From the NCBI GenBank assembly GCA_015767405.1, contig JADWMG010000002.1, positions 1-40,150 on the forward strand: a DNA stretch of 40,150 bases, written 5' to 3'. Shown here piece after piece: positions 1-10,279 of this stretch; within the stretch, counting starts at the first letter, position 1; every line of letters starts with the position of its first letter. Both the position numbers and the translations under genes were made by a program. The notes below the pieces were generated by a model. It did no database searches. It saw nothing but the letters and a program-made list of their open reading frames with translations, and was not told where the DNA came from. This DNA is from Actinomycetota bacterium (lineage in GTDB: Bacteria > Actinomycetota > Acidimicrobiia > Acidimicrobiales > Ilumatobacteraceae).

Positions 1-2
1 CC

Positions 3-575
3 GCAACTGGAGCCACGTTCGTGCATCCATTCGAGGATCGAGATGTGATGATCGGGCAAGGAACTGCTGCACTCGAACTCCACCGGCAGATTGCCGCTCA
101 ACATCAACCGGAACTGGACGTCTTGGTCGTGCCGATGTCCGGAGGTGGCCTGATGGCAGGCTGCGGCTCGGCGATGAGTGCTCTGGTTCCCGATTGTGAG
201 CTGATCGGTGTCGAACCGGCAAACGCCGACGACACGGCTCGCTCGTTCGCCGCCGGCCACCCGGTTCCCATAGAGCAACCATCGACAATCGCAGATGGTT
301 TGGCTATCACTTGCCCGGGCACCAACACGTTTGCCCTCAACCAACAATTGGTCGACGAGGTGCTCACCGTGACCGAAGAGTCGATAGTCGGTGCCATGCG
401 AGTCATCCAAGACACCCTCGGCCTGCAAGTTGAACCAAGCGGTGCAACCGCCCTTGCTGCAGTTCTCGACCGGCGCGGTCCGCGAGCCCGATGGGCTGGG
501 CTCACCGTTGGAGTGATCATCTCCGGCGGCAACGTCGACTCGGATCGCTACGACAAACTGCTCGCCAAGCGTTGA
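3..575 (+). CDS. PLP-dependent threonine/serine dehydratase-like protein (3' part; 5' end outside window)
   Basis: Frame stays open to the window start (..ATFVHPFEDRDVMIGQGTAALEL); fold-type II PLP motifs such as VVPMSGGGLMAG and ISGGNVD near the C-terminus. Confidence 0.85.
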   Translation, partial: ATGATFVHPFEDRDVMIGQGTAALELHRQIAAQHQPELDVLVVPMSGGGLMAGCGSAMSALVPDCELIGVEPANADDTARSFAAGHPVPIEQPSTIADGLAITCPGTNTFALNQQLVDEVLTVTEESIVGAMRVIQDTLGLQVEPSGATALAAVLDRRGPRARWAGLTVGVIISGGNVDSDRYDKLLAKR

Positions 576-582
576 ATCACCC

Positions 583-633
583 CGAACGCGTGTAGATCTT
601 GCGCACATAGTGCGCAACTTGTTCACGCGTTCG
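583..633. repeat. Nested double palindrome (51 nt) between convergent genes
   Basis: CGAACGCGTG-TAGATC-TTGCGCAC-ATA-GTGCGCAA-CTTGTT-CACGCGTTCG: outer 10-bp arms and inner 8-bp arms are both perfect inverted repeats. Confidence 0.85.
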
Positions 634-653
634 TTGTTTAGGGGGTTGAACCA

Positions 654-2393
654 CTAGACCCGGGGCGGGTCGACTTCGACCCGAACCCGCGAACCTGGCG
701 GGCGTTCGGCTGCATTCAGCGCGACCCCAAGGGTCGTCCAGTCGGCCGCACGAATCAAGAAGCGGCCTGTTCCGTCTCCGCCTACGTCGACTTCGACATC
801 GGGTTTGGATAGTTCTGCGGCGACCTCAGCCGAGCCGGTTCCCGAGACCAAGGCCAGCGCTCCATACGGCGGAAGTGAGAGCGGACGGCGGCGTTCTCGC
901 TCCCCCGGCAAGATCGCTGCCGGATCTCCAGCCACGGCCGCGCGCAAAACTTCGTGGTCGGGCGAAAACGTCTGAACAAGAACTTCCGGTGCGATCCTCC
1001 CCGCTCTTATCAGCAACGCGAGAGCTTGCTCAGCTGCTCTGAACCTGGGTGCCAGCATCTCCGAGTCGAACTCCAGAAACGCCACGACGTCGGCGCGGTG
1101 CACTCGGTGAAGTACCGCTTCGGTCCCCACATAAACACCTGCTCGCGTGGGCGGTTGATCGTCTGCACCGGTGACCGAGACAACAGGGCGCGCCGCTGCT
1201 GCCTCGAGTTCTTCGCGTAATCGAGTCACTCCCGGGCGAAGGTTCGCAAACCTCGACGCCCCACATTCCTGACAGACCGGAGGACGCACAGCACCACAGC
1301 GACGGCACGAAAGCATTCCATCATCCGCAAGGCCAACCGCAGCATCACACTGCTCACATCGGATCAACGCTCGACATGCCCGACACGCGAGCACCCGCGC
1401 TCGGCCCGTGATGTTGCTAACGCAGACCACCGTCAAGTCGGGGTTTCGAATCCGCTCGATCAGTGGCGACGTGACAAGTGACTTCTTCCACGGATCTTCA
1501 TCTCTGCGGTCGACAAGCACCACACCCGGCCACCCTGCCCGCTCGCGGGCGGCCGGGGGATGCACCACACCAGAGCTGCCTGCGTACTCCTCCACGGCGA
1601 CCAGCGTTGGTGCTGGTGACACCAGCACGTAGGGCACTCCAGCTCTCCGACATCGCTCGACGATCACATCACGCGCGTGCCACGTTGGGGCTCGCTCTTC
1701 CTGAAGCGCCTCATCCTGTTCGTCGATCACCACGGCAACGCTGAGACCCCGGCACGGTGCCCACGCAGCGGATCGGCTGCCGATGACAACATCAACGCCA
1801 GCCGCGGCAGCCGCCCATCCATCAGGCATCAGAGCAGTCGATATCCCAGCACGTCTCAGACGCGCATCGAGCAGCTTCGCCTCATCGTGCTGAGGCACAA
1901 CAACAAGGCATGGCCCAAGCCTGACGGCGGCCAGAATCGCCGGCATCACGTCGACCCGCGGAGGCAGCCTGAGTGCACCCCCACCGGCAGCGAGCAACTC
2001 GACGGTTGCAGGAGAGGTTGGTTCCGCTGACGGTGACGTACGGCGCTCCGCCGGCAAGGCCCTGACCGCGCGCAGGGGTGTTGCAGTTACCAACATGGGG
2101 CGTAGCCGGCGAGCTGCCCATCGGACGAGCGCCCATTCCGCCAGCTCGATCAGTTCCCTGTCAGGTCCGAAACCGGTGACTTTGGCGATCGGCTTCAGCG
2201 AGTCAAACGCCAGGCCGGGCGCAGCAGAAGCCAGGATCTCGGTTACCCATCCGCCAACGCGACGACCATGCAGCTCGACTCTGACCACAGTGCCGACGCG
2301 AACGGAGGCCGCCAGTTCGTCAGGGATCAGGTAGTCGAAACTCTTGTCGAGCCCGGTGATATTGGGTAGGACCCGTGCAATCTGCGACGTCAC
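654..2393 (-). CDS. priA: PriA-like primosomal protein N' with degenerate helicase motifs
   Basis: N-terminal ARVLPNITGLDKSFDYLIPDEL and C-terminal zinc-binding cysteine cluster CRACRALIRCEQCDAAV..CRRCG..CQECG; Walker A not recognisable, DEQD in place of DExH. Position downstream of metK fits actinobacterial priA. Confidence 0.88.
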   Translation of the reverse strand: MTSQIARVLPNITGLDKSFDYLIPDELAASVRVGTVVRVELHGRRVGGWVTEILASAAPGLAFDSLKPIAKVTGFGPDRELIELAEWALVRWAARRLRPMLVTATPLRAVRALPAERRTSPSAEPTSPATVELLAAGGGALRLPPRVDVMPAILAAVRLGPCLVVVPQHDEAKLLDARLRRAGISTALMPDGWAAAAAGVDVVIGSRSAAWAPCRGLSVAVVIDEQDEALQEERAPTWHARDVIVERCRRAGVPYVLVSPAPTLVAVEEYAGSSGVVHPPAARERAGWPGVVLVDRRDEDPWKKSLVTSPLIERIRNPDLTVVCVSNITGRARVLACRACRALIRCEQCDAAVGLADDGMLSCRRCGAVRPPVCQECGASRFANLRPGVTRLREELEAAAARPVVSVTGADDQPPTRAGVYVGTEAVLHRVHRADVVAFLEFDSEMLAPRFRAAEQALALLIRAGRIAPEVLVQTFSPDHEVLRAAVAGDPAAILPGERERRRPLSLPPYGALALVSGTGSAEVAAELSKPDVEVDVGGDGTGRFLIRAADWTTLGVALNAAERPPGSRVRVEVDPPRV

Positions 2394-2406
2394 GAGTCAG
2401 CCGACG

Positions 2407-3594
2407 TCAGACCCCGACGGCCACCTTGAACTCGGCCAAACGATCGACTTCCTCCCACGGGAAACCGGCGCGGCCAAAGTGGCCGTAGGCGGCAGTCTTG
2501 CGATAGATCGGGCGCTTCAGATCGAGGTCCCGAACGATCGCTCCGGGCCGAAGATCGAACGTCGAGCGCACTGCGGCTTCGATGGCCATCGGGTCGACGT
2601 GCGCCGTACCGAAGGTGTCGACCAAGATGCTCATTGGCTGGGCCATCCCGATTGCGTACGAAAGTTGAACTTCGCAACGATCGGCAGCACCACTCGCTAC
2701 GACGTGCTTGGCAACCCAGCGGCCGGCATAGGCCGCCGAGCGATCGACTTTGCTCGGGTCTTTGCCGGAGAACGCACCGCCACCGTGGCGGCCCATTCCG
2801 CCATAGGTGTCGACAATGATCTTTCGCCCGGTCAGGCCGGCATCGGCAAAAGGGCCGCCGCGCACAAAGTGGCCGGTCGGGTTGATGTAGATCTCGTAGT
2901 CGTCATCGGCGAACCGCTCGGGAACGACCTTCCGAATTACCTGATCGATCAGATCGGGCCGGATCACCGTGTCACGGTCGACACCATCTTGGTGCTGTGT
3001 GCTTAGCAGGACCGCCTTGAGTGCTACTGGCCAACCATCGTGGTATTCGTAGGTCACCTGGGTCTTGCCGTCGGGGCGAAGATACGGAACCTGGCCTGAC
3101 TTGCGGACATCGGCCAGACGCTCGGCCAGCCGGTGTGCGGTCCAGATCGGCAGCGGGAGAAGGTCTTCAGTTTCGTTACATGCGTACCCGAACATCATCC
3201 CCTGGTCGCCTGCGCCCTGCAGGTTCAGGAGATCCTCGTCGGAGTGACCGCTGCGAACTTCTTCGCTGGCGTCGACGCCTTGGGCGATGTCAGGGCTTTG
3301 CTCGTCGATCGAAACGATCACCCCACACGTGTTTCCGTCGAATCCGTACAGCGCGTTGTCGTAGCCGATGGCGTTGATCGTTTCGCGGGCGATCCTCGGA
3401 ATGTCGACATACGCCGAAGTCGTGATCTCTCCGGCAACGACACATAGGCCGGTTGTCAGAAGAGTTTCACACGCGACGCGACCATCCGGATCTTCCGTGA
3501 GAATGGCGTCGAGTACGGCGTCTGAAACCTGATCAGCCATCTTGTCGGGATGGCCTTCGGTAACGCTTTCAGAGGTGAAGAGGTACGAGCTCAT
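2407..3594 (-). CDS. metK: S-adenosylmethionine synthetase
   Basis: [60 protein letters not shown] signatures. Confidence 0.98.
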   Translation of the reverse strand: MSSYLFTSESVTEGHPDKMADQVSDAVLDAILTEDPDGRVACETLLTTGLCVVAGEITTSAYVDIPRIARETINAIGYDNALYGFDGNTCGVIVSIDEQSPDIAQGVDASEEVRSGHSDEDLLNLQGAGDQGMMFGYACNETEDLLPLPIWTAHRLAERLADVRKSGQVPYLRPDGKTQVTYEYHDGWPVALKAVLLSTQHQDGVDRDTVIRPDLIDQVIRKVVPERFADDDYEIYINPTGHFVRGGPFADAGLTGRKIIVDTYGGMGRHGGGAFSGKDPSKVDRSAAYAGRWVAKHVVASGAADRCEVQLSYAIGMAQPMSILVDTFGTAHVDPMAIEAAVRSTFDLRPGAIVRDLDLKRPIYRKTAAYGHFGRAGFPWEEVDRLAEFKVAVGV

Positions 3595-3615
3595 GAGGTG
3601 GGGTCCGATGTCCTG

Positions 3616-4809
3616 TCAGTGTCGGTTGCGAATAGTAACGATTACGTCAATTACCGCCCGGGCGACATCTCGCTTGCTCGCGAGGTCGATCTCGACAGGC
3701 TCCGCGTCGGGCCGCACCAGCGTAACGGCATTCGTGTCGTGACCGAACCCAACTCGTGAAGCGCTCACGTCATTGGCAATGATCAGATCGAGTTTCTTGG
3801 CCGACAACTTCTTCGATGCATTGGACAGAAGGTCGTCGGTCTCGGCGGCAAATCCGACAATGATCTGCCCTTCACGCTTCGCCGAGCCGAGCTCAGCAAG
3901 AATGTCAGGAGTCGGTTCGAGGGTGATCTCGGGCGGGCCGGCGTGTTTCTTCAATTTGCCCCCTGCAGGCTTGACCGGCCTGAAATCGGCGACCGCGGCC
4001 GCCATCACAATGATGTCGTGATCGGCCGCAGTGCGCTCCATCTGGACCTTCATCTCGGCCGCAGTCTCCACTTGGAGAACCTTGACGCCATACGGAGCTG
4101 GGAGTGACGCCGTGGAGACAAGCGTCACTGAGGCACCCCTCGACGCGGCCTCCGCCGCGATCGCATAGCCCTGCTTGCCGGAACTTCGATTGGCAATGAC
4201 GCGCACGGCATCGATCGGCTCGCGGGTACCGCCGGCTGACACGACGATGGATGTGCCTTCCATGTCGTTGGGGCCTAGAACTCTCGCCGCAGCTTCAACA
4301 ATTGATGCCGGGTCTGCCAGCCGCCCCTTTCCGATGTCGCCTCCGGCCAGGCGACCCTCAGTCGGCTCGACGATGTGCACACCACGCTCACGAAGAACGG
4401 CGATGTTCTCGACAACACTCGGGTGCTCCCACATCTCGGCATGCATCGCTGGGCACACGACGACAGGGGCACGTGTGGCAAGAAGCGTGTTGGTGAGAAG
4501 ATCGGTGGACAGACCCATGCGGTAGGCGGCGATCAGCCGCGCTGTTGCGGGAGCAACGACGATCAAGTCAGCGTTCTGGCCGATCTTGGTGTGGGGAATG
4601 GGCGTCGTGGCGTTGTTCCACAACTCCGTCTGAACAGGCTCGGACGCCAGCGCGCTCAAAGTAGCCGTGCCTAGAAACTTCTGCGCCCCGGCCGTCATGA
4701 TCGGGACCACATGGGCGCCAGCGTCGATCAGTCGACGACTGACTTCCACCGCCTTGTAAGCGGCGATGCCGCCCGTCACTCCTAGAACGATGCGTTTCCC
4801 CTCGAGCAT
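3616..4809 (-). CDS. coaBC: Bifunctional phosphopantothenoylcysteine decarboxylase/phosphopantothenate-cysteine ligase
   Basis: MLEGKRIVLGVTGGIAAYKAVEVSRRL, CPAMHAEMWEHP, SAGGTREPIDAVRVIANRSSGKQGYAIA. Confidence 0.97.
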   Translation of the reverse strand: MLEGKRIVLGVTGGIAAYKAVEVSRRLIDAGAHVVPIMTAGAQKFLGTATLSALASEPVQTELWNNATTPIPHTKIGQNADLIVVAPATARLIAAYRMGLSTDLLTNTLLATRAPVVVCPAMHAEMWEHPSVVENIAVLRERGVHIVEPTEGRLAGGDIGKGRLADPASIVEAAARVLGPNDMEGTSIVVSAGGTREPIDAVRVIANRSSGKQGYAIAAEAASRGASVTLVSTASLPAPYGVKVLQVETAAEMKVQMERTAADHDIIVMAAAVADFRPVKPAGGKLKKHAGPPEITLEPTPDILAELGSAKREGQIIVGFAAETDDLLSNASKKLSAKKLDLIIANDVSASRVGFGHDTNAVTLVRPDAEPVEIDLASKRDVARAVIDVIVTIRNRH

Positions 4810-4821
4810 CGTCGGCTGGAG

Positions 4822-5166
4822 TCAGGTATCGAGGCTCACGCCTGCGGCGTCGGCTTCTGCCTGGGCCTCGGCTTTAGCATCAACTTCGAGTTCGAGTTCA
4901 ATCTCGGCCTCGACCTCTTCGGGAGCTTCGGTCCAGATGATCTTGCCTTCGGAGATTTCTTCGAACCCGATCGAAAGAGGCTTGCGCGCAACCGACGAAA
5001 CTTGCGGCGGGATCATGTGGCCGAGGCCATCACCCAACTGGTTGAAGTAGGAGTTGATATTTCGGGCGCGTCGCGCAGCCAGGGTGCACAGAGAAAACTT
5101 GGAATCGACGGTATCGAGGAGCCCCTCGATAGGTGGATTGATCATCGTGTCGTGGTCTAGCGCCAT
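4822..5166 (-). CDS. rpoZ: DNA-directed RNA polymerase omega subunit with acidic C-terminal tail
   Basis: MINPPIEGLLDTVDSKFSLCTLAARRARNINSYFNQL; located between gmk and coaBC as in other actinobacteria. Confidence 0.95.
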   Translation of the reverse strand: MALDHDTMINPPIEGLLDTVDSKFSLCTLAARRARNINSYFNQLGDGLGHMIPPQVSSVARKPLSIGFEEISEGKIIWTEAPEEVEAEIELELEVDAKAEAQAEADAAGVSLDT

Positions 5167-5178
5167 AGTCAGACCAGT

Positions 5179-5724
5179 CTACCGTACGAAGCGCTCACGA
5201 GCGCCGACGATGATCGCCAACATCTCTTCGAGGGTCTGTTCAAGTTCGTCGTTGACGACAATGTGGTCGGCCAACTCGCGGCCTACCGGCTCCTCGACCT
5301 CGGCCTTCTTCAGCCGGGCTAGCACCTTGTCGCTAGGGTCGCCGCGACCTCGAAGCCGACGTTCTTGCTCCTCCCGCGAAGGCGGCAGCACGAAGAGCAG
5401 TAGAGCATCAGGATGGACCTTTTTCACCTGCTGAGCGCCATCGACTTCGATTTCCAGGACGATGTCTCGCTCGCCGTCCGGCTCGGGGCCGGGGCTGCCG
5501 TAGTAGTTGCCGAGGAACTCGGTCCACTCGAGGAATCCGCCAGACGAAATGCGGTCCTCGAAGGTTTTGGTATCGGTGAAGAAGTAGTGGTCGTCGGATT
5601 CGGACGGTCGCCGCTCACGGGTAGTCCAGGATCGGCTCAACCAGAGTAGAGGGTCACGTTTGACGAGCGCGTCGACAATTGTGCCCTTGCCGACACCACC
5701 CGGGCCCGAAACAACGATGATCAA
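5179..5724 (-). CDS. gmk: Guanylate kinase
   Basis: MIIVVSGPGGVGKGTIVDAL P-loop, SRSWTTRERRPSESDDHYFF, GNYYGSP. Confidence 0.97.
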   Translation of the reverse strand: MIIVVSGPGGVGKGTIVDALVKRDPLLWLSRSWTTRERRPSESDDHYFFTDTKTFEDRISSGGFLEWTEFLGNYYGSPGPEPDGERDIVLEIEVDGAQQVKKVHPDALLLFVLPPSREEQERRLRGRGDPSDKVLARLKKAEVEEPVGRELADHIVVNDELEQTLEEMLAIIVGARERFVR

Positions 5725-5740
5725 AACAGTGCAAGCTCAG

Positions 5741-6052
5741 TCAGGAGCTGAGAATCTCGAGGAGCTTCTGTTTCTGCTGCCGTCCGAGGCCTTGCACACG
5801 CCGATTGTCAGCAATTCCGACGTCTTCCATGACGCGCCGAGCCTTGACTTTGCCGACGCCGGGTAGCGACTCGAGCATCGACACCACCTTCAGTTTGCCG
5901 ACGTTCACGTCATCGGATTCGAGCGCTTCGGCAAGCGTCATCGAACCCATCTTCAGCCGGGCCTTGATTTCAGCACGGGCGGCGCGAGCCTCACCCGCCT
6001 TCACCAAGGCAGCAGACCGCTGCTCGGGGGTCAACTGAGGAGGTGTTGCCAT
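5741..6052 (-). CDS. mihF: Actinobacterial integration host factor (MihF-like)
   Basis: 103 aa; PPQLTPEQRSAALVKAGEARAARAEIKARLKMG..SLPGVGKVKARRVMEDVGIADNRRVQGLG; adjacent to gmk. Confidence 0.95.
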   Translation of the reverse strand: MATPPQLTPEQRSAALVKAGEARAARAEIKARLKMGSMTLAEALESDDVNVGKLKVVSMLESLPGVGKVKARRVMEDVGIADNRRVQGLGRQQKQKLLEILSS

Positions 6053-6056
6053 GAGA

Positions 6057-6977
6057 TCACGCTAGCGCGGTGACATCGGCCAGGCGGTGAATACCACGAG
6101 CGCCCGCCCATTGACAGAGCTCATCCTGCACCTTGATCGGTGCGGCCGGGTCGGCGAATGTCGCGGTCCCGACCTGTACTGCACTGGCCCCGGCGAGGAG
6201 CATCTCCGCAGCATCCCAGCCCGACGCGATACCACCGACGCCAACGATCGGGAGCGCCGGCAATGCCTCGTGCACATCGTGCACGGCACGAACCGCCACC
6301 GGATGGATCGCGCGGCCTGAGAGCCCTCCCCCGCCGGCACCGAGAGCCGGCTCCAAGGTGACCTCGTCGTAGGCCATGCCCAGAAGCGTGTTGATACACG
6401 TCACGGCCTCCGCCCCCGCTCCCGCAACTGCTTCGGCGACGTCGATGATGCGATCTGTATTTGCGCTCAACTTGGCCCACCGTGGTCGGCCACATCCCTC
6501 CGTGGCAGCCATCACCTCCGCCGACAGTGCCACATCGTGGGCAAAGATAGAACCACGCCCTTCGAGGTTGGGGCATGAAAGGTTGACCTCGACGGCAACA
6601 ACCGCATCAGGGGCCTGGGCAAGGAGATCAGCAGCACGCCGGTAGTCGTCAACAGAACGGCCCCAGATGCTCGCGACAATCGTGGCGCCGGTCGCAATGA
6701 AGTCGGGCAGCACGTTCTCGAGCCAGTATTCGACACCCGGCCCCTGCAGCCCGATCGCGTTGATCATGCCTTGCGGCGTCTGATGAACTCGAGGCGCTGG
6801 ATTTCCCGCCCATTCATATGCCGCCAACGACTTGGTCACCACCGCGCCCAGACCTGCCAGGTCAAGATAGGCCCCGAGTTCAGTGCCATAACCGGCGGTG
6901 CCCGACGCGGTCATGATTGGCGCGGCGAACTCGATTGATCCGACTTTTACTCGTGTATCAATCGCCGAGTCGGTCAC
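6057..6977 (-). CDS. pyrD: Dihydroorotate dehydrogenase, class 1 type
   Basis: VEVNLSCPN active-site motif (Cys, class 1), [30 protein letters not shown]; overlaps carB by 4 nt. Confidence 0.95.
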   Translation of the reverse strand: MTDSAIDTRVKVGSIEFAAPIMTASGTAGYGTELGAYLDLAGLGAVVTKSLAAYEWAGNPAPRVHQTPQGMINAIGLQGPGVEYWLENVLPDFIATGATIVASIWGRSVDDYRRAADLLAQAPDAVVAVEVNLSCPNLEGRGSIFAHDVALSAEVMAATEGCGRPRWAKLSANTDRIIDVAEAVAGAGAEAVTCINTLLGMAYDEVTLEPALGAGGGGLSGRAIHPVAVRAVHDVHEALPALPIVGVGGIASGWDAAEMLLAGASAVQVGTATFADPAAPIKVQDELCQWAGARGIHRLADVTALA

Positions 6978-9900
6978 TTGGCAGCATTCTCCAGCTGTTC
7001 CGGTGTTCCGTGGTATTCCTGCAGTGTCTTCACCGCAAGTCGTTCTCGATCGTGCTCCGCCAGCCCCTGCACTGCTGCGAGTGCGGCGTCGATAGTCGTG
7101 ACACAGCTGACATGGTGCAAGCTTGCCGCTTTTCGAATCTGTTCGCCGTCACTACGACCAATCCGGCCTCGCGGTGTGTTTACGACGAAGGTGATCTTGT
7201 CTGCGGCAATGAGATCGACCGCAGTTACCCGCTGATCGTCTGGCGAGCCTGACTCCTGCACCTTCGCCACGACTTGATCAACGGGGGAATCGAATCGGGC
7301 AAGATAGGCCGCTGTCCCTTCGGTGGCCGCTATTCCGAGTCCGAGGGCCCTCAGCCGCTGTGCCACGACGAGCCCAGCAGGTTTGTCCGGATCCGCGAGG
7401 CTCAGGAACACCGTGCCTTGGGTCGGCAGTATTGTCCCGGCGGCCACCTCCGCCTTGTAGAACGCCTTGCCGAACGTGTCGGCGATCCCCATCACCTCTC
7501 CTGTCGAACGCATCTCCGGGCCGAGCGCTGGATCCACCTCGGGAAATCTGTTGAACGGCAACACTGCTTCCTTGACGGAGACGTGGCCACCGACCGGGTC
7601 GACGAGCAACCCTTCCTTTCGGAGATCGGCGAGTGTTGCGCCGAGCATCACCCGTGTGGCCACCTTCGCCAGGGGAACGCCGGTTGCCTTGGCTACGAAG
7701 GGCACTGTTCGACTCGCACGGGGGTTTGCTTCGATGACGTACACCGTCGTGCCGGCGACCGCATACTGGACGTTGATCAACCCTCGAACGTCAAGCCTCT
7801 TGGCGATGGCCACGGTGTACGACTCGATTACCTCGATCACCCATGACGGCAGCGTCGGGGGCGGAAGAACACAAGCCGAGTCACCCGAGTGCACCCCGGC
7901 TTCCTCGACGTGCTCCATGACGCCGCCGATCAGAACTTCACCCGTATGGTCTCGAATTGCATCGACGTCAACTTCTGTTGCATCAGCGAGGAATTGATCG
8001 ATCAAGACAGGCCGTTCTGCCGAGAGCCCGCCCTCTCGGCCGAGACTGCCGAAACCGGCCAGTTCGGCCATCGCCCGCGCCAGATGATTGCGGTCATGGA
8101 CGATCTGCATGGCGCGACCACCGAGCACATAACTGGGGCGGACGAGAACCGGGAATCCGATCTGATCCGTGATCGCCAGCGCCTGCTCGAGATCGATCGC
8201 CGTCCCTCCTGGAGGCTGTGGGATGTGGAGCTCATCACAGATGACATTCCACCGTTCGCGGTCTTCCGCTGCGTCGATCGAGTCCGGCGAGGTACCAGCC
8301 ACCAGCTCAACAGGGATCTCACCTGAGAGCTTGAGTGGCGTCTGCCCACCGAGCGACACAATCACCTTCTCGGGCTGCTCCGCGGCGAGCACGTTGAGAA
8401 CGTCTTCCTTCGTCAATGGCTCGAAGTACAGCCGATCTGAAGTGTCGTAGTCGGTCGACACAGTCTCAGGGTTGCAGTTGATCATGATCGTCTCGTAGCC
8501 GGCCTCGCGAAGCGAGAACGAAGCATGCACGCAGCAGTAGTCGAACTCGATTCCCTGGCCGATCCGGTTGGGCCCCGATCCGAGAATCACTACCTTCGGG
8601 CGGTCGGAAGCGCGTACCTCACTCTCATCTTCGTAGGTGGAGTAGTGGTATGGCGTTTGCGCCGCAAACTCTGCCGCACACGTATCGACGGTCTTGTACG
8701 TCGGGAGGACTCCTGCAAGCTCGCGCTCCTGACGAACCTCGCTCTCTGAAAGCCCCCACAAGTAGGCAAGCTGCGCGTCGGCGAATCCGAGCTGTTTTGC
8801 TCGCTTCCATGAACGTTTCGTCATCGCCTCGCTGCCGCCCTCTGCCAAAGCGGACCGTTCTTCGACGACCAACAGCATCTGGTCGAGGAACCACGGATCG
8901 ATACGCGTCACGTCGTGGACGAGATCAGGAGAGATTCCTCTGTGGAGCAGTTCGGCGGTCTGCAAGATCCGGTCAGGGGTTGCGACCGCAGCCATCGCCA
9001 GCAACTCGTCGTCGGGAATCTCAGCGAGTTGCATCTCTGCCGGGTCGCAGCCCAGCCCGAGACGACCTTGCTCGAGTGACCTGAGAGCCTTCTGGAGACT
9101 CTCGGGGAATGTGCGGCCAATCGCCATCACTTCGCCCACCGACTGCATCTGTGTACCGAGGACACCCGTAGTTCCAGGCAACTTCTCGAATGCCCAGCGT
9201 GGAATCTTGGTCACCACATAGTCGATGACCGGCTCGAAACAAGCCGGCGTCGCGACCGTGATGTCGTTTTGGATCTCGTCCAAGGTGTAGCCCACGGCGA
9301 GGCGGGCGGCGATCTTTGCGATTGGAAATCCGGTCGCCTTGGACGCAAGAGCCGAGGATCGCGAGACACGTGGGTTCATCTCGATGACGACCTGCCGGCC
9401 GTCTGCTGGGTCCACGGCGAATTGCACGTTCGAGCCGCCTGTTTCGACCCCGACACGACGGATACATGCGAGCGCCGCATCGCGCATCTCTTGGTACTCG
9501 ACATCGGTGAGCGTCTGAATCGGCGCAACCGTGATCGAGTCTCCCGTGTGGACCCCCATCGGATCCACATTCTCGATACCGCAGATGATCACGCAGTTGT
9601 CAGCATGATCACGCATGACTTCGAGTTCGTACTCTTTCCAGCCCGCAATGGATTCCTCAACCAGGATCTCACTGATGGGGCTCGCGGCAATCCCGTTCAC
9701 GACAATCCGTTCGAACTCCTCCAAGGTCGATGCGATTCCGGTACCTCGGCCGCCCAAGATGTATGCGGGTCGAATAATCACGGGCAGATCGATCTTCTCG
9801 AGAACCGCAAGTGCTTCGTCATAGTTGTGGGCAGTACCTGAGAGCGGCACATCGAGCCCGATCTCGATCATCGCCTGTTTGAAGATCTCTCGATCTTCTG

Positions 9901-10279
9901 CGGTCGCTATTGCCTCAGCATTGGCCCCAATCATCTCGGGCGTGCCCGCGACGCCAACCAGACCTCGCTCGAAGAGTTCCATTGCCAGGTTCAACCCGGT
10001 CTGGCCACCAAGTGTCGGAAGCACGGCATCGGGTTGTTCACGTTCGATAATTGCTGCCAGAACCTCCCAGGTCAGCGGCTCGATGTACGTGGCGTCGGCA
10101 AAATCCGGATCGGTCATGATCGTTGCCGGGTTCGAGTTGGCAAGGATTATTCGATATCCCTCCTCACGCAGTACACGGCACGCCTGCGTACCCGAATAGT
10201 CGAATTCACACGCCTGCCCGATCACAATCGGGCCCGACCCGATGATCAGAATCGATTCGATGTCAGTGCGCTTCGGCAT
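6974..10279 (-). CDS. carB: Carbamoyl-phosphate synthase large subunit
   Basis: 1101 aa; [42 protein letters not shown], duplicated ATP-grasp halves. Confidence 0.99.
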   Translation of the reverse strand: MPKRTDIESILIIGSGPIVIGQACEFDYSGTQACRVLREEGYRIILANSNPATIMTDPDFADATYIEPLTWEVLAAIIEREQPDAVLPTLGGQTGLNLAMELFERGLVGVAGTPEMIGANAEAIATAEDREIFKQAMIEIGLDVPLSGTAHNYDEALAVLEKIDLPVIIRPAYILGGRGTGIASTLEEFERIVVNGIAASPISEILVEESIAGWKEYELEVMRDHADNCVIICGIENVDPMGVHTGDSITVAPIQTLTDVEYQEMRDAALACIRRVGVETGGSNVQFAVDPADGRQVVIEMNPRVSRSSALASKATGFPIAKIAARLAVGYTLDEIQNDITVATPACFEPVIDYVVTKIPRWAFEKLPGTTGVLGTQMQSVGEVMAIGRTFPESLQKALRSLEQGRLGLGCDPAEMQLAEIPDDELLAMAAVATPDRILQTAELLHRGISPDLVHDVTRIDPWFLDQMLLVVEERSALAEGGSEAMTKRSWKRAKQLGFADAQLAYLWGLSESEVRQERELAGVLPTYKTVDTCAAEFAAQTPYHYSTYEDESEVRASDRPKVVILGSGPNRIGQGIEFDYCCVHASFSLREAGYETIMINCNPETVSTDYDTSDRLYFEPLTKEDVLNVLAAEQPEKVIVSLGGQTPLKLSGEIPVELVAGTSPDSIDAAEDRERWNVICDELHIPQPPGGTAIDLEQALAITDQIGFPVLVRPSYVLGGRAMQIVHDRNHLARAMAELAGFGSLGREGGLSAERPVLIDQFLADATEVDVDAIRDHTGEVLIGGVMEHVEEAGVHSGDSACVLPPPTLPSWVIEVIESYTVAIAKRLDVRGLINVQYAVAGTTVYVIEANPRASRTVPFVAKATGVPLAKVATRVMLGATLADLRKEGLLVDPVGGHVSVKEAVLPFNRFPEVDPALGPEMRSTGEVMGIADTFGKAFYKAEVAAGTILPTQGTVFLSLADPDKPAGLVVAQRLRALGLGIAATEGTAAYLARFDSPVDQVVAKVQESGSPDDQRVTAVDLIAADKITFVVNTPRGRIGRSDGEQIRKAASLHHVSCVTTIDAALAAVQGLAEHDRERLAVKTLQEYHGTPEQLENAAK

